A DNA stretch of 64,000 nucleotides from Loxodes magnus (taxonomy: Eukaryota; Ciliophora; Karyorelictea; Loxodida; Loxodidae): positions 1 to 64,000 of the forward strand of contig CAMPDV010000883.1 in NCBI GenBank assembly GCA_946699065.1. The letters are read 5' to 3'. The translations under genes and the position numbers were made by a program. Shown in pieces: positions 1 through 11,068 of this stretch (within the stretch, counting starts at the first letter, position 1; each line of letters opens with the position of its first letter). The notes beneath the pieces are model-generated. The model saw only the letters and a program-made list of their open reading frames with translations, was not told where the DNA came from and made no database searches.

Positions 1-1004
1 CGATTATACTGCCTAATCATCTTATTACTATTATGATTCACTCGAAAGTCCCTATGTTTATGATTCTCTCTCATCAGATGGCTTATACTGCATAACCATC
101 TTATTACTATTATGATTCATTCATACAAAAATCATTAAAACCCTATGCTTATTACTAGTATGATTCCCCCTATAGTTACGACTAATCATATTATTATTAT
201 GATTCTCTCTCATCAGATGCTTAATAGTTATGCACCTTATTACTACTATGATTCACTCTTAGAAAAGTCAGAAAGACCTTATAGTTACTCACAGGCACAT
301 CATATTATTATTATGATTCTCTCTCATCAGATGCTTATAGTTATGCACCTTATTACTACTATGATTCACTCTTAGAAAGTCAGAAAGACCTTATAGTTAC
401 TCACAGGCACCATCATATTATTATTATGATTCTCTCTCATCAGATGCTTATAGTTATGCACCTTATTACTACTATGATTCACTCTTAGAAAAGTCAGAAA
501 GACCTTATAGTTACTCACAGGCACCATCATATTATTATTATGATTCATTCTTACAAAAATCAGAAAGACCTTATAGTTATGCATAGGTACCCTATTACTA
601 TTATGATTCACTCTTATAAAAGTCAGAAAGACCTTATAGTTACTCACAGGCACCATCATATTACTATTATGATTCAGTTCTTACAAAAATCAGAAAAACC
701 ATATAGTTATGCACAAGCACCTTATTACTACTATGATTCCTTACTAGAGAAATCAGATATTTATGCCTATTCTTAGTCATATTATTACTATGATTCATTC
801 TTACAAAAATCAGAAAGACCTTATAGTTATGCACAGGCACCCTATTATTACTACGATTCTTTATTAGAGAAATCAGAATCACCTGTTTATATCTATAGTT
901 ACGATTATTCAGTACCACCATCATATTATTACTATGATGACCAACCAAATTACGATTATGCAGAAAAATTAAGTTACAGTTATTATGATTACTAGTTTGA
1001 TTGA
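1..1004 (+). pseudogene. Copy 0, tyrosine-rich protein, 5'-truncated by window edge, frame broken
   Basis: The first base is the third base of codon 61 of the standard form, so about 60 codons lie outside the window. Architecture is A3 B1, followed by the usual C-terminal tail and TGA at 1002-1004. Against intact copies I see extra bases near 80, 224 and 677 and missing bases near 298 and 376. This is the most damaged copy. It may be a decaying edge copy or poorly corrected sequence. Confidence 0.75.
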
Positions 1005-1488
1005 GAATACAACTTTTTATTTATTTTTTTACTCTTAATCTCTTTTTTACTCATTTAAATATAATATGTAAAATCTTGTCTTTCAAGATGTAATTAAGAA
1101 TTTGCAATTAAGTATTTTAATTGGAACTCATTGATATATAATATGCAGTCAAAAATATCCTAGACTTACTTTATATCCAAGACTTATTAAATGTTCAGAA
1201 ATTTCCGAGACTTAATTATATCTATCAACTTTATTACGATATCGGTTAAACTTATCATTTTTATAGATTTGTTACTGAAGAGAGATATGGTATTTAAAAA
1301 TTATATATCAGTTTTTCACTGAAAAATAAAACCCCAATGCTATTGTAAAAAAACTAATAAAAAAAACGATTACTAAAATATGATATATAAGCAGAACATT
1401 CGTTTTTTCTAAAAAATGTAAAAACTTCTCGCGATCATTCTAAGTTTGGTTGTTTCCATTCAAAGTTACAAAAGCGGAGTGGTAGCAA
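1005..1488 (+). other. Spacer 0-1
   Basis: 484 bp with the standard spacer layout (see 56623-57106). It departs from consensus around 1065-1105, with an extra AT and an altered stretch just before the second inverted repeat. The leader also has one extra G before the ATG (ggagtggtagc). Confidence 0.7.
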
Positions 1489-2447
1489 ATGTTACAAAAG
1501 AATCAATATAGCTATTATGACTCACTTGCTAGTTATGATTATGTATAACCTTATGAGACTGATAAAGCTGTTTACGTCTACAACTACGATTATACCACAA
1601 GTCCATCATATTATTATTACAATTCACTCGAAAGTCCCTATGTTTATGATTCTCTCTCATCGGATGCTTACGATTATACTGCCTAATCATCTTATTACTA
1701 TTATGATTCACTCGAAAGTCCCTATGTTTATGATTCTCTCTCATCAGATGCTTATACTGCATAACCATCTTATTACTATTATGATTCATTCATACAAAAA
1801 TCATTAAAACCCTATGCTTATTACTAGTATGATTCCCCCTATAGTTACGACTAATCATATTATTATTATGATTCTCTCTCATCAGATGCTTATAGTTATG
1901 CACCTTATTACTACTATGATTCACTCTTAGAAAAAGTCAGAAAGACCTTATAGTTACTCACAGGCACCATCATATTATTATTATGATTCATTCTTACAAA
2001 ATCAGAAAGACCTTATAGTTATGCATAGGTACCCTATTACTATTATGATTCACTCTTATAAAAGTCAGAAAGACCTTATAGTTACTCACAGGCACCATCA
2101 TATTACTATTATGATTCATTCTTACAAAAATCAGAAAAAACCATATAGTTATGCACAAGCACCTTATTACTACTATGATTCCTTACTAGAGAAATCAGAT
2201 ATTTATGCCTATTCTTAGTCATATTATTACTATGATTCATTCTTACAAAAATCAGAAAGACCTTATAGTTATGCACAGGCACCCTATTATTACTACGATT
2301 CTTTATTAGAGAAATCAGAATCACCTGTTTATATCTATAGTTACGATTATTCAGTACCACCCATCATATTATTACTATGATGACCAACCAAATTACGATT
2401 ATGCAGAAAAATTAAGTTACAGTTATTATGATTACTAGTTTGATTGA
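1489..2447 (+). pseudogene. Copy 1, tyrosine-rich protein (A1 B1), frame broken
   Basis: ATG at 1489 and TGA at 2445-2447. The length is the 957-bp form plus 2. Single-base changes lie near 1933 (+A), 1999 (-A), 2138 (+A) and 2361 (+C). Removing them would give the 318-aa product described for copy 3. Confidence 0.75.
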
Positions 2448-2935
2448 GAATACAACTTTTTTATTTATTTTTTTTACTCTTAATCTCTTTTTTACTCATT
2501 TAAATATAATGTAAAATCTTGTCTTTCAAGATGTAATTAAAATTTATTTGCAATTAAGTATTTTAATTGGAACTCATTGATATATAATATGCAGTCAAAA
2601 ATATCCTAGACTTACTTTATATCCAAGACTTATTAAATGTTCAGAAATTTCCGAGACTTAATTATATCTATCAACTTTATTACGATATCGGTTAAACTTA
2701 TCATTTTTATAGATTTGTTACTGAAGAGAGATATGGTATTTAAAAATTATATATCAGGTTTTTCACTGAAAAATAAAACCCCAATGCTATTGTAAAAAAA
2801 CTAATAAAAAAAACGATTACTAAAATATGATATATAAGCAGAACATTCGTTTTTTCTAAAAAAATGTAAAAACTTCTCGCGATCATTCTAAGTTTGGTTG
2901 TTTCCATTCAAAGTTACAAAAGCGGAGTGTAGCAA
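2448..2935 (+). other. Spacer 1-2
   Basis: 488 bp, the longest spacer. Single-base expansions lie near 2550 (T), 2758 (G) and in the A run near 2861. Confidence 0.7.
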
Positions 2936-3894
2936 ATGTTACAAAAGAATCAATATAGCTATTATGACTCACTTGCTAGTTATGATTATGTATAACCTTA
3001 TGAGACTGATAAAGCTGTTTACGTCTACAACTACGATTATACCACAAGTCCATCATATTATTATTACAATTCACTCGAAAGTCCCTATGTTTATGATTCT
3101 CTCTCATCGGATGCTTACGATTATACTGCCTAATCATCTTATTACTATTAGTGATTCACTCGAAAGTCCCTATGTTTATGATTCTCTCTCATCAGATGCT
3201 TATACTGCATAACCATTCTTATTACTATTATGATTCATTCATACAAAAATCATTAAAACCCTATGCTTATTACTAGTATGATTCCCCCTATAGTTACGAC
3301 TAATCATATTATTATTATGATTCTCTCTCATCAGATGCTTATAGTTATGCACCTTATTACTACTATGATTCACTCTTAGAAAAGTCAGAAAGACCTTATA
3401 GTTACTCACAGGCACCATCATATTATTATTATGATTCATTCTTACAAAAATCAGAAAGACCTTATAGTTATGCATAGGTACCCTATTACTATTATGATTC
3501 ACTCTTATAAAAGTCAGAAAGACCTTATAGTTACTCACAGGCACCATCATATTACTATTATGATTCATTCTTACAAAAATCAGAAAAACCATATAGTTAT
3601 GCACAAGCACCTTATACTACTATGATTCCTTACTAGAGAAATCAGATATTTATGCCTATTCTTAGTCATATTATTACTATGATTCATTCTTACAAAAATC
3701 AGAAAGACCTTTATAGTTATGCACAGGCACCCTATTATTACTACGATTCTTTATTAGAGAAATCAGAATCACCTGTTTATATCTATAGTTACGATTATTC
3801 AGTACCACCATCATATTATTACTATGATGACCAACCAAATTACGATTATGCAGAAAAATTAAGTTACAGTTATTATGATTACTAGTTTGATTGA
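2936..3894 (+). pseudogene. Copy 2, tyrosine-rich protein (A1 B1), frame broken
   Basis: Four single-base changes: +G near 3151, +T near 3216, -T near 3615 and +T near 3710. The first insertion leads straight to a TGA because every Tyr-Asp junction (TATGAT) hides TGA in that shifted frame. Confidence 0.75.
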
Positions 3895-4379
3895 GAATAC
3901 AACTTTTTTATTTATTTTTTTTACTCTTAATCTCTTTTTTACTCATTTAAATATAATGTAAAATCTTGTCTTTCAAGATGTAATTAAAATTTATTGCAAT
4001 TAAGTATTTTAATTGGAACTCATTGATATATAATATGCAGTCAAAAAATATCCTAGACTTACTTTATATCCAAGACTTATTAAATGTTCAGAAATTTCCG
4101 AGACTTAATTATATCTATCAACTTTATTACGATATCGGTTAAACTTATCATTTTTATAGATTTGTTACTGAAGAGAGATATGGTATTTAAAAAATTATAT
4201 ATCAGTTTTTCACTGAAAAATAAAACCCCAATGCTATTGTAAAAAAACTAATAAAAAAACGATTACTAAAATATGATATATAAGCAGAACATTCGTTTTT
4301 TCTAAAAATGTAAAAACTTCTCGCGATCATTCTAAGTTTGGTTGTTTCCATTCAAAGTTACAAAAGCGGAGTGTAGCAA
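3895..4379 (+). other. Spacer 2-3
   Basis: 485 bp with consensus layout. There are single A expansions near 4045 and 4193. The TATATAAG box is at 4277-4284, 96 nt before the ATG. Confidence 0.7.
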
Positions 4380-5336
4380 ATGTTACAAAAGAATCAATAT
4401 AGCTATTATGACTCACTTGCTAGTTATGATTATGTATAACCTTATGAGACTGATAAAGCTGTTTACGTCTACAACTACGATTATACCACAAGTCCATCAT
4501 ATTATTATTACAATTCACTCGAAAGTCCCTATGTTTATGATTCTCTCTCATCGGATGCTTACGATTATACTGCCTAATCATCTTATTACTATTATGATTC
4601 ACTCGAAAGTCCCTATGTTTATGATTCTCTCTCATCAGATGCTTATACTGCATAACCATCTTATTACTATTATGATTCATTCATACAAAAATCATTAAAA
4701 CCCTATGCTTATTACTAGTATGATTCCCCCTATAGTTACGACTAATCATATTATTATTATGATTCTCTCTCATCAGATGCTTATAGTTATGCACCTTATT
4801 ACTACTATGATTCACTCTTAGAAAAGTCAGAAAGACCTTATAGTTACTCACAGGCACCATCATATTATTATTATGATTCATTCTTACAAAAATCAGAAAG
4901 ACCTTATAGTTATGCATAGGTACCCTATTACTATTATGATTCACTCTTATAAAAGTCAGAAAGACCTTATAGTTACTCACAGGCACCATCATATTACTAT
5001 TATGATTCATTCTTACAAAAATCAGAAAAACCATATAGTTATGCACAAGCACCTTATTACTACTATGATTCCTTACTAGAGAAATCAGATATTTATGCCT
5101 ATTCTTAGTCATATTATTACTATGATTCATTCTTACAAAAATCAGAAAGACCTTATAGTTATGCACAGGCACCCTATTATTACTACGATTCTTTATTAGA
5201 GAAATCAGAATCACCTGTTTATATCTATAGTTACGATTATTCAGTACCACCATCATATTATTACTATGATGACCAACCAAATTACGATTATGCAGAAAAA
5301 TTAAGTTACAGTTATTATGATTACTAGTTTGATTGA
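4380..5336 (+). CDS. Copy 3, reference copy: 318-aa tyrosine-rich repeat protein (A1 B1), TAA/TAG read as Gln
   Basis: Intact ATG-to-TGA reading frame of 319 codons under table 6. In-frame TAA or TAG codons fall at residues 20, 66, 92, 113, 122, 180, 191, 243 and 316; TGA occurs only at the end. The protein has 95 Tyr and 58 Ser. It is acidic (42 Asp+Glu against 17 Lys+Arg) and has no Gly, Cys, His or Trp. Twelve YYYY tetrads occur, eleven followed by Asp. Layout: N-terminal part 1-128 with two SLESPYVYDSLSSDAY repeats; module A at 129-166; block B at 167-249; C-terminal part 250-318. Related motifs cap both ends (VYVYNYDY at 28-35, VYIYSYDY at 280-287). No signal peptide, membrane segment or known enzyme motif is visible. 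The ATG is chosen because it is the first in frame, is constant in all copies, and follows an invariant leader. I do not recognise a family. A structural, adhesive or condensate-forming role is inferred from composition only. Confidence 0.88.
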
Positions 5337-5821
5337 GAATACAACTTTTTTATTTATTTTTTTTACTCTTAATCTCTTTTTTACTCATTTAAATATAATG
5401 TAAAATCTTGTCTTTCAAGATGTAATTAAAATTTATTGCAATTAAGTATTTTAATTGGAACTCATTGATATATAATATGCAGTCAAAAATATCCTAGACT
5501 TACTTTATATCCAAGACTTATTAAATGTTCAGAAATTTCCGAGACTTAATTATATCTATCAACTTTATTACGATATCGGTTAAACTTATCATTTTTTATA
5601 GATTTGTTACTGAAGAGAGATATGGTATTTAAAAATTATATATCAGTTTTTCACTGAAAAATAAAACCCCAATGCTATTGTAAAAAAACTAATAAAAAAA
5701 ACGATTACTAAAATATGATATATAAGCAGAACATTCGTTTTTTCTAAAAATGTAAAAACTTCTCGCGATCATTCTAAGTTTGGTTGTTTCCATTCAAAGT
5801 TACAAAAGCGGAGTGTAGCAA
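5337..5821 (+). other. Spacer 3-4
   Basis: 485 bp. First inverted repeat at 5405-5421, second at 5439-5457, TGATATATAA boxes at 5466 and 5716, AGACTTA motifs at 5496, 5514 and 5542. One extra T near 5595. Confidence 0.75.
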
Positions 5822-7121
5822 ATGTTACAAAAGAATCAATATAGCTATTATGACTCACTTGCTAGTTATGATTATGTATAACCTTATGAGACTGATAAAG
5901 CTGTTTACGTCTACAACTACGATTATACCACAAGTCCATCATATTATTATTACAATTCACTCGAAAGTCCCTATGTTTATGATTCTCTCTCATCGGATGC
6001 TTACGATTATACTGCCTAATCATCTTATTACTATTATGATTCACTCGAAAGTCCCTATGTTTATGATTCTCTCTCATCAGATGCTTATACCTGCATAACC
6101 ATCTTATTACTATTATGATTCATTCATACAAAAATCATTAAAACCCTATGCTTATTACTAGTATGATTCCCCCTATAGTTACGACTAATCATATTATTAT
6201 TATGATTCTCTCTCATCAGATGCTTATAGTTATGCACCTTATTACTACTATGATTCACTCTTAGAAAAGTCAGAAAGACCTTATAGTTACTCACAGGCAC
6301 CATCATATTATTATTATGATTCTCTCTCATCAGATGCTTATAGTTATGCACCTTATTACTACTATGATTCACTCTTAGAAAAGTCAGAAAGACCTTATAG
6401 TTACTCACAGGCACCATCATATTATTATTATGATTCTCTCTCATCAGATGCTTATAGTTATGCACCTTATTACTACTATGATTCACTCTTAGAAAAGTCA
6501 GAAAGACCTTATAGTTACTCACAGGCACCATCATATTATTATTATGATTCTCTCTCATCAGATGCTTATAGTTATGCACCTTATTACTACTATGATTCAC
6601 TCTTAGAAAAGTCAGAAAGACCTTATAGTTACTCACAGGCACCATCATATTATTATTATGATTCATTCTTACAAAAATCAGAAAGACCTTATAGTTATGC
6701 ATAGGTACCCTATTACTATTATGATTCACTCTTATAAAAGTCAGAAAGACCTTATAGTTACTCACAGGCACCATCATATTACTATTATGATTCATTCTTA
6801 CAAAAATCAGAAAAACCATATAGTTATGCACAAGCACCTTATTACTACTATGATTCCTTACTAGAGAAATCAGATATTTATGCCTATTCTTAGTCATATT
6901 ATTACTATGATTCATTCTTACAAAAATCAGAAAGACCTTATAGTTATGCACAGGCACCCTATTATTACTACGATTCTTTATTAGAGAAATCAGAATCACC
7001 TGTTTATATCTATAGTTACGATTATTCAGTACCACCATCATATTATTACTATGATGACCAACCAAATTACGATTATGCAGAAAAATTAAGTTACAGTTAT
7101 TATGATTACTAGTTTGATTGA
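5822..7121 (+). pseudogene. Copy 4, tyrosine-rich protein (A4 B1), one frameshift
   Basis: This is the 1299-bp form plus one C near 6090, inside the codon after DAYT. Without the extra base it would encode 432 aa. Four consecutive A modules lie at 6207-6662. Confidence 0.8.
6207..6662 (+). repeat. Four tandem 114-bp A modules in copy 4
   Basis: Four head-to-tail copies of the 38-codon module that begins SLSSDAYSYAP and ends at SYYYYD. They are identical to each other by eye. Copy 5 has the same expansion at 7988-8444. Confidence 0.9.
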
Positions 7122-7603
7122 GAATACAACTTTTTTATTTATTTTTTTTACTCTTAATCTCTTTTTTACTCATTTAAATATAATGTAAAATCTTGTCTTT
7201 CAAGATGTAATTAAAATTTATTGCAGTTGAGTATTTTAATTGGAACTCATTGATATATAATATGCAGTCAAAAATATCCTAGACTTACTTTATATCCAAG
7301 ACTTATTAAATGTTCAGAAATTTCCGAGACTTAATTATATCTATCAACTTTATTACGATATCGGTTAAACTTATCATTTTTATAGATTTGTTACTGAAGA
7401 GAGATATGGTATTTAAAAATTATATATCAGTTTTTCACTGAAAAATAAAACCCCAATGCTATTGTAAAAAAACTAATAAAAAAACGATTACTAAAATATG
7501 ATATATAAGCAGACATTCGTTTTTCTAAAAAATGTAAAAACTTCTCGCGATCATTCTAAGTTTGGTTGTTTCCATTCAAAGTTACAAAAGCGGAGTGTAG
7601 CAA
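7122..7603 (+). other. Spacer 4-5 (variant hairpin)
   Basis: 482 bp. The second inverted repeat at 7224-7242 carries two A-to-G changes (7226, 7229) that keep pairing as G-U in + strand RNA. One A is missing near 7513. Confidence 0.7.
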
Positions 7604-8905
7604 ATGTTACAAAAGAATCAATATAGCTATTATGACTCACTTGCTAGTTATGATTATGTATAACCTTATGAGACTGATAAAGCTGTTTACGTCTACAACT
7701 ACGATTATACCACAAGTCCATCATATTATTATTACAATTCACTCGAAAGTCCCTATGTTTATGATTCTCTCTCATCGGATGCTTACGATTATACTGCCTA
7801 ATCATCTTATTACTATTATGATTCACTCGAAAGTCCCTATGTTTATGATTCTCTCTCATCAGATGCTTATACTGCATAACCATCTTATTACTATTATGAT
7901 TCATTCATACAAAAATCATTAAAACCCTATGCTTATTACTAGTATGATTCCCCCTATAGTTACGACTAATCATATTATTATTATGATTCTCTCTCATCAG
8001 ATGCTTATAGTTATGCACCTTATTACTACTATGATTCACTCTTAGAAAAGTCAGAAAGACCTTATAGTTACTCACAGGCACCATCATATTATTATTATGA
8101 TTCTCTCTCATCAGATGCTTATAGTTATGCACCTTATTACTACTATGATTCACTCTTAGAAAAGTCAGAAAGACCTTATAGTTACCTCACAGGCACCATC
8201 ATATTATTATTATGATTCTCTCTCATCAGATGCTTATAGTTATGCACCTTATTACTACTATGATTCACTCTTAGAAAAGTCAGAAAGACCTTATAGTTAC
8301 TCACAGGCACCATCATATTATTATTATGATTCTCTCTCATCAGATGCTTATAGTTATGCACCTTATTACTACTATGATTCACTCTTAGAAAAGTCAGAAA
8401 GACCTTATAGTTACTCACAGGCACCATCATATTATTATTATGATTCATTCTTACAAAAATCAGAAAGACCTTATAGGTTATGCATAGGTACCCTATTACT
8501 ATTATGATTCACTCTTATAAAAGTCAGAAAGACCTTATAGTTACTCACAGGCACCATCATATTACTATTATGATTCATTCTTACAAAAATCAGAAAAACC
8601 ATATAGTTATGCACAAGCACCTTATTACTACTATGATTCCTTACTAGAGAAATCAGATATTTATGCCTATTCTTAGTCATATTATTACTATGATTCATTC
8701 TTACAAAAATCAGAAAGACCTTATAGTTATGCACAGGCACCCTATTATTACTACGATTCTTTATTAGAGAAATCAGAATCACCTGTTTATATCTATAGTT
8801 ACGATTTATTCAGTACCACCATCATATTATTACTATGATGACCAACCAAATTACGATTATGCAGAAAAATTAAGTTACAGTTATTATGATTACTAGTTTG
8901 ATTGA
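7604..8905 (+). pseudogene. Copy 5, tyrosine-rich protein (A4 B1), frame broken
   Basis: Three single-base insertions lie near 8186 (C), 8477 (G) and 8806 (T). They sum to +3, so the normal frame returns for the C-terminal part. Four A modules, as in copy 4, make these two neighbours sisters. Confidence 0.78.
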
Positions 8906-9391
8906 GAATACAACTTTTTTATTTATTTTTTTTACTCTTAATCTCTTTTTTACTCATTTAAATATAATGTAAAATCTTGTCTTTCAAGATGTAATTAAAA
9001 TTTATTGCAGTTGAGTATTTTAATTGGAACTCATTGATATATAATATGCAGTCAAAAATATCCTAGACTTACTTTATATCCAAGACTTATTAAATGTTCA
9101 GAAATTTCCGAGACTTAATTATATCTATCAACTTTATTACGATATCGGTTAAACTTATCATTTTTATAGATTTGTTACTGAAGAGAGATATGGTATTTAA
9201 AAATTATATATCAGTTTTTCACTGAAAAATAAAACCCCAATGCTATTGTAAAAAAACTAATAAAAAAAACGATTACTAAAATATGATATATAAGCAGAAC
9301 ATTCGTTTTTTCTAAAAAAATGTAAAAACTTCTCGCGATCATTCTAAGTTTGGTTGTTTCCATTCAAAGTTACAAAAGCGGAGTGTAGCAA
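8906..9391 (+). other. Spacer 5-6 (variant hairpin)
   Basis: 486 bp. It carries the same two A-to-G changes in the second inverted repeat (9008-9026) as spacer 4-5. The A run before atgtaaaaac (near 9320) is longer than usual. Confidence 0.7.
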
Positions 9392-10584
9392 ATGTTACAA
9401 AAGAATCAATATAGCTATTATGGACTCACTTGCTAGTTATGATTATGTATAACCTTATGAGACTGATAAAGCTGTTTACGTCTACAACTACGATTATACC
9501 ACAAGTCCATCATATTATTATTACAATTCACTCGAAAGTCCCTATGTTTATGATTCTCTCTCATCGGATGCTTACGATTATACTGCCTAATCATCTTATT
9601 ACTATTATGATTCACTCGAAAGTCCCTATGTTTATGATTCTCTCTCATCAGATGCTTATACTGCATAACCATCTTATTACTATTATGATTCATTCATACA
9701 AAAATCATTAAAACCCTATGCTTATTACTAGTATGATTCCCCCTATAGTTACGACTAATCATATTATTATTATGATTCTCTCTCATCAGATGCTTATAGT
9801 TATGCACCTTTATTACTACTATGATTCACTCTTAGAAAAGTCAGAAAGACCTTATAGTTACTCACAGGCACCATCATATTATTATTATGATTCTCTCTCA
9901 TCAGATGCTTATAGTTATGCACCTTATTACTACTATGATTCACTCTTAGAAAAGTCAGAAAGACCTTATAGTTACTCACAGGCACCATCATATTATTATT
10001 ATGATTCTCTCTCACAAAAATCAGAAAAACCATATAGTTATGCACAAGCACCTTATTACTACTATGATTCCTTACTAGAGAAATCAGATATTTATGCCTA
10101 TTCTTAGTCATATTATTACTATGATTCATTCTTACAAAAATCAGAAAGACCTTATAGTTATGCATAGGTACCCTATTACTATTATGATTCACTCTTATAA
10201 AAGTCAGAAAGACCTTATAGTTACTCACAGGCACCATCATATTACTATTATGATTCATTCTTACAAAAATCAGAAAAACCATATAGTTATGCACAAGCAC
10301 CTTATTACTACTATGATTCCTTACTAGAGAAATCAGATATTTATGCCTATTCTTAGTCATATTATTACTATGATTCATTCTTACAAAAATCAGAAAGACC
10401 TTATAGTTATGCACAGGCACCCTATTATTACTACGATTCTTTATTAGAGAAATCAGAATCACCTGTTTATATCTATAGTTACGATTATTCAGTACCACCA
10501 TCATATTATTACTATGATGACCAACCAAATTACGATTATGCAGAAAAATTAAGTTACAGTTATTATGATTACTAGTTTGATTGA
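9392..10584 (+). pseudogene. Copy 6, tyrosine-rich protein (A2 B' B, hybrid joint), frame broken
   Basis: Extra G near 9422 and extra T near 9809. The architecture is unique. After two A modules, a joint near 10010-10025 fuses the start of an A module (SLS) to the QKSEKP part of block B. A complete B follows. This is a recombination product between non-equivalent repeats. The corrected length would be 396 aa. Confidence 0.75.
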
Positions 10585-11068
10585 GAATACAACTTTTTTA
10601 TTTATTTTTTTTACTCTTAATCTCTTTTTTACTCATTTAAATATAATGTAAAATCTTGTCTTTCAAGATGTAATTAAAATTTATTGCAATTAAGTATTTT
10701 AATTGGAACTCATTGATATATAATATGCAGTCAAAAATATCCTAGACTTACTTTATATCCAAGACTTATTAAATGTTCAGAAATTTCCGAGACTTAATTA
10801 TATCTATCAACTTTATTACGATATCGGTTAAACTTATCATTTTTATAGATTTGTTACTGAAGAGAGATATGGTATTTAAAAATTATATATCAGTTTTTCA
10901 CTGAAAAATAAAACCCCAATGCTATTGTAAAAAAACTAATAAAAAAACGATTACTAAAATATGATATATAAGCAGAACATTCGTTTTTTCTAAAAAATGT
11001 AAAAACTTCTCGCGATCATTCTAAGTTTGGTTGTTTCCATTCAAAGTTACAAAAGCGGAGTGTAGCAA
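10585..11068 (+). other. Spacer 6-7
   Basis: 484 bp, consensus layout; nothing unusual seen. Confidence 0.75.

Noticed and set aside
1005..1488. A small RNA gene in the spacer
   Set aside because: No tRNA-like fold, rRNA-like segment or box elements could be recognised; the short stem-loops alone are insufficient.
1489..2447. Introns or internally eliminated sequences to explain frame breaks
   Set aside because: Intact copies run through without interruption, and the broken ones differ by 1-3 bp indels rather than by removable segments with GT-AG or TA ends.
4342..4698. 118-codon + strand frame starting at TTG upstream of each gene
   Set aside because: It overlaps the tyrosine-rich gene in another frame, begins in the spacer with TTG and ends in the N-terminal part. 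It exists under the standard code only because the true frame is hidden by TAA/TAG.
6207..6662. CRISPR-like regularly spaced repeats
   Set aside because: The repeats are contiguous 114-bp coding modules in frame, without unique spacers or short palindromic repeats, and no cas gene is present.
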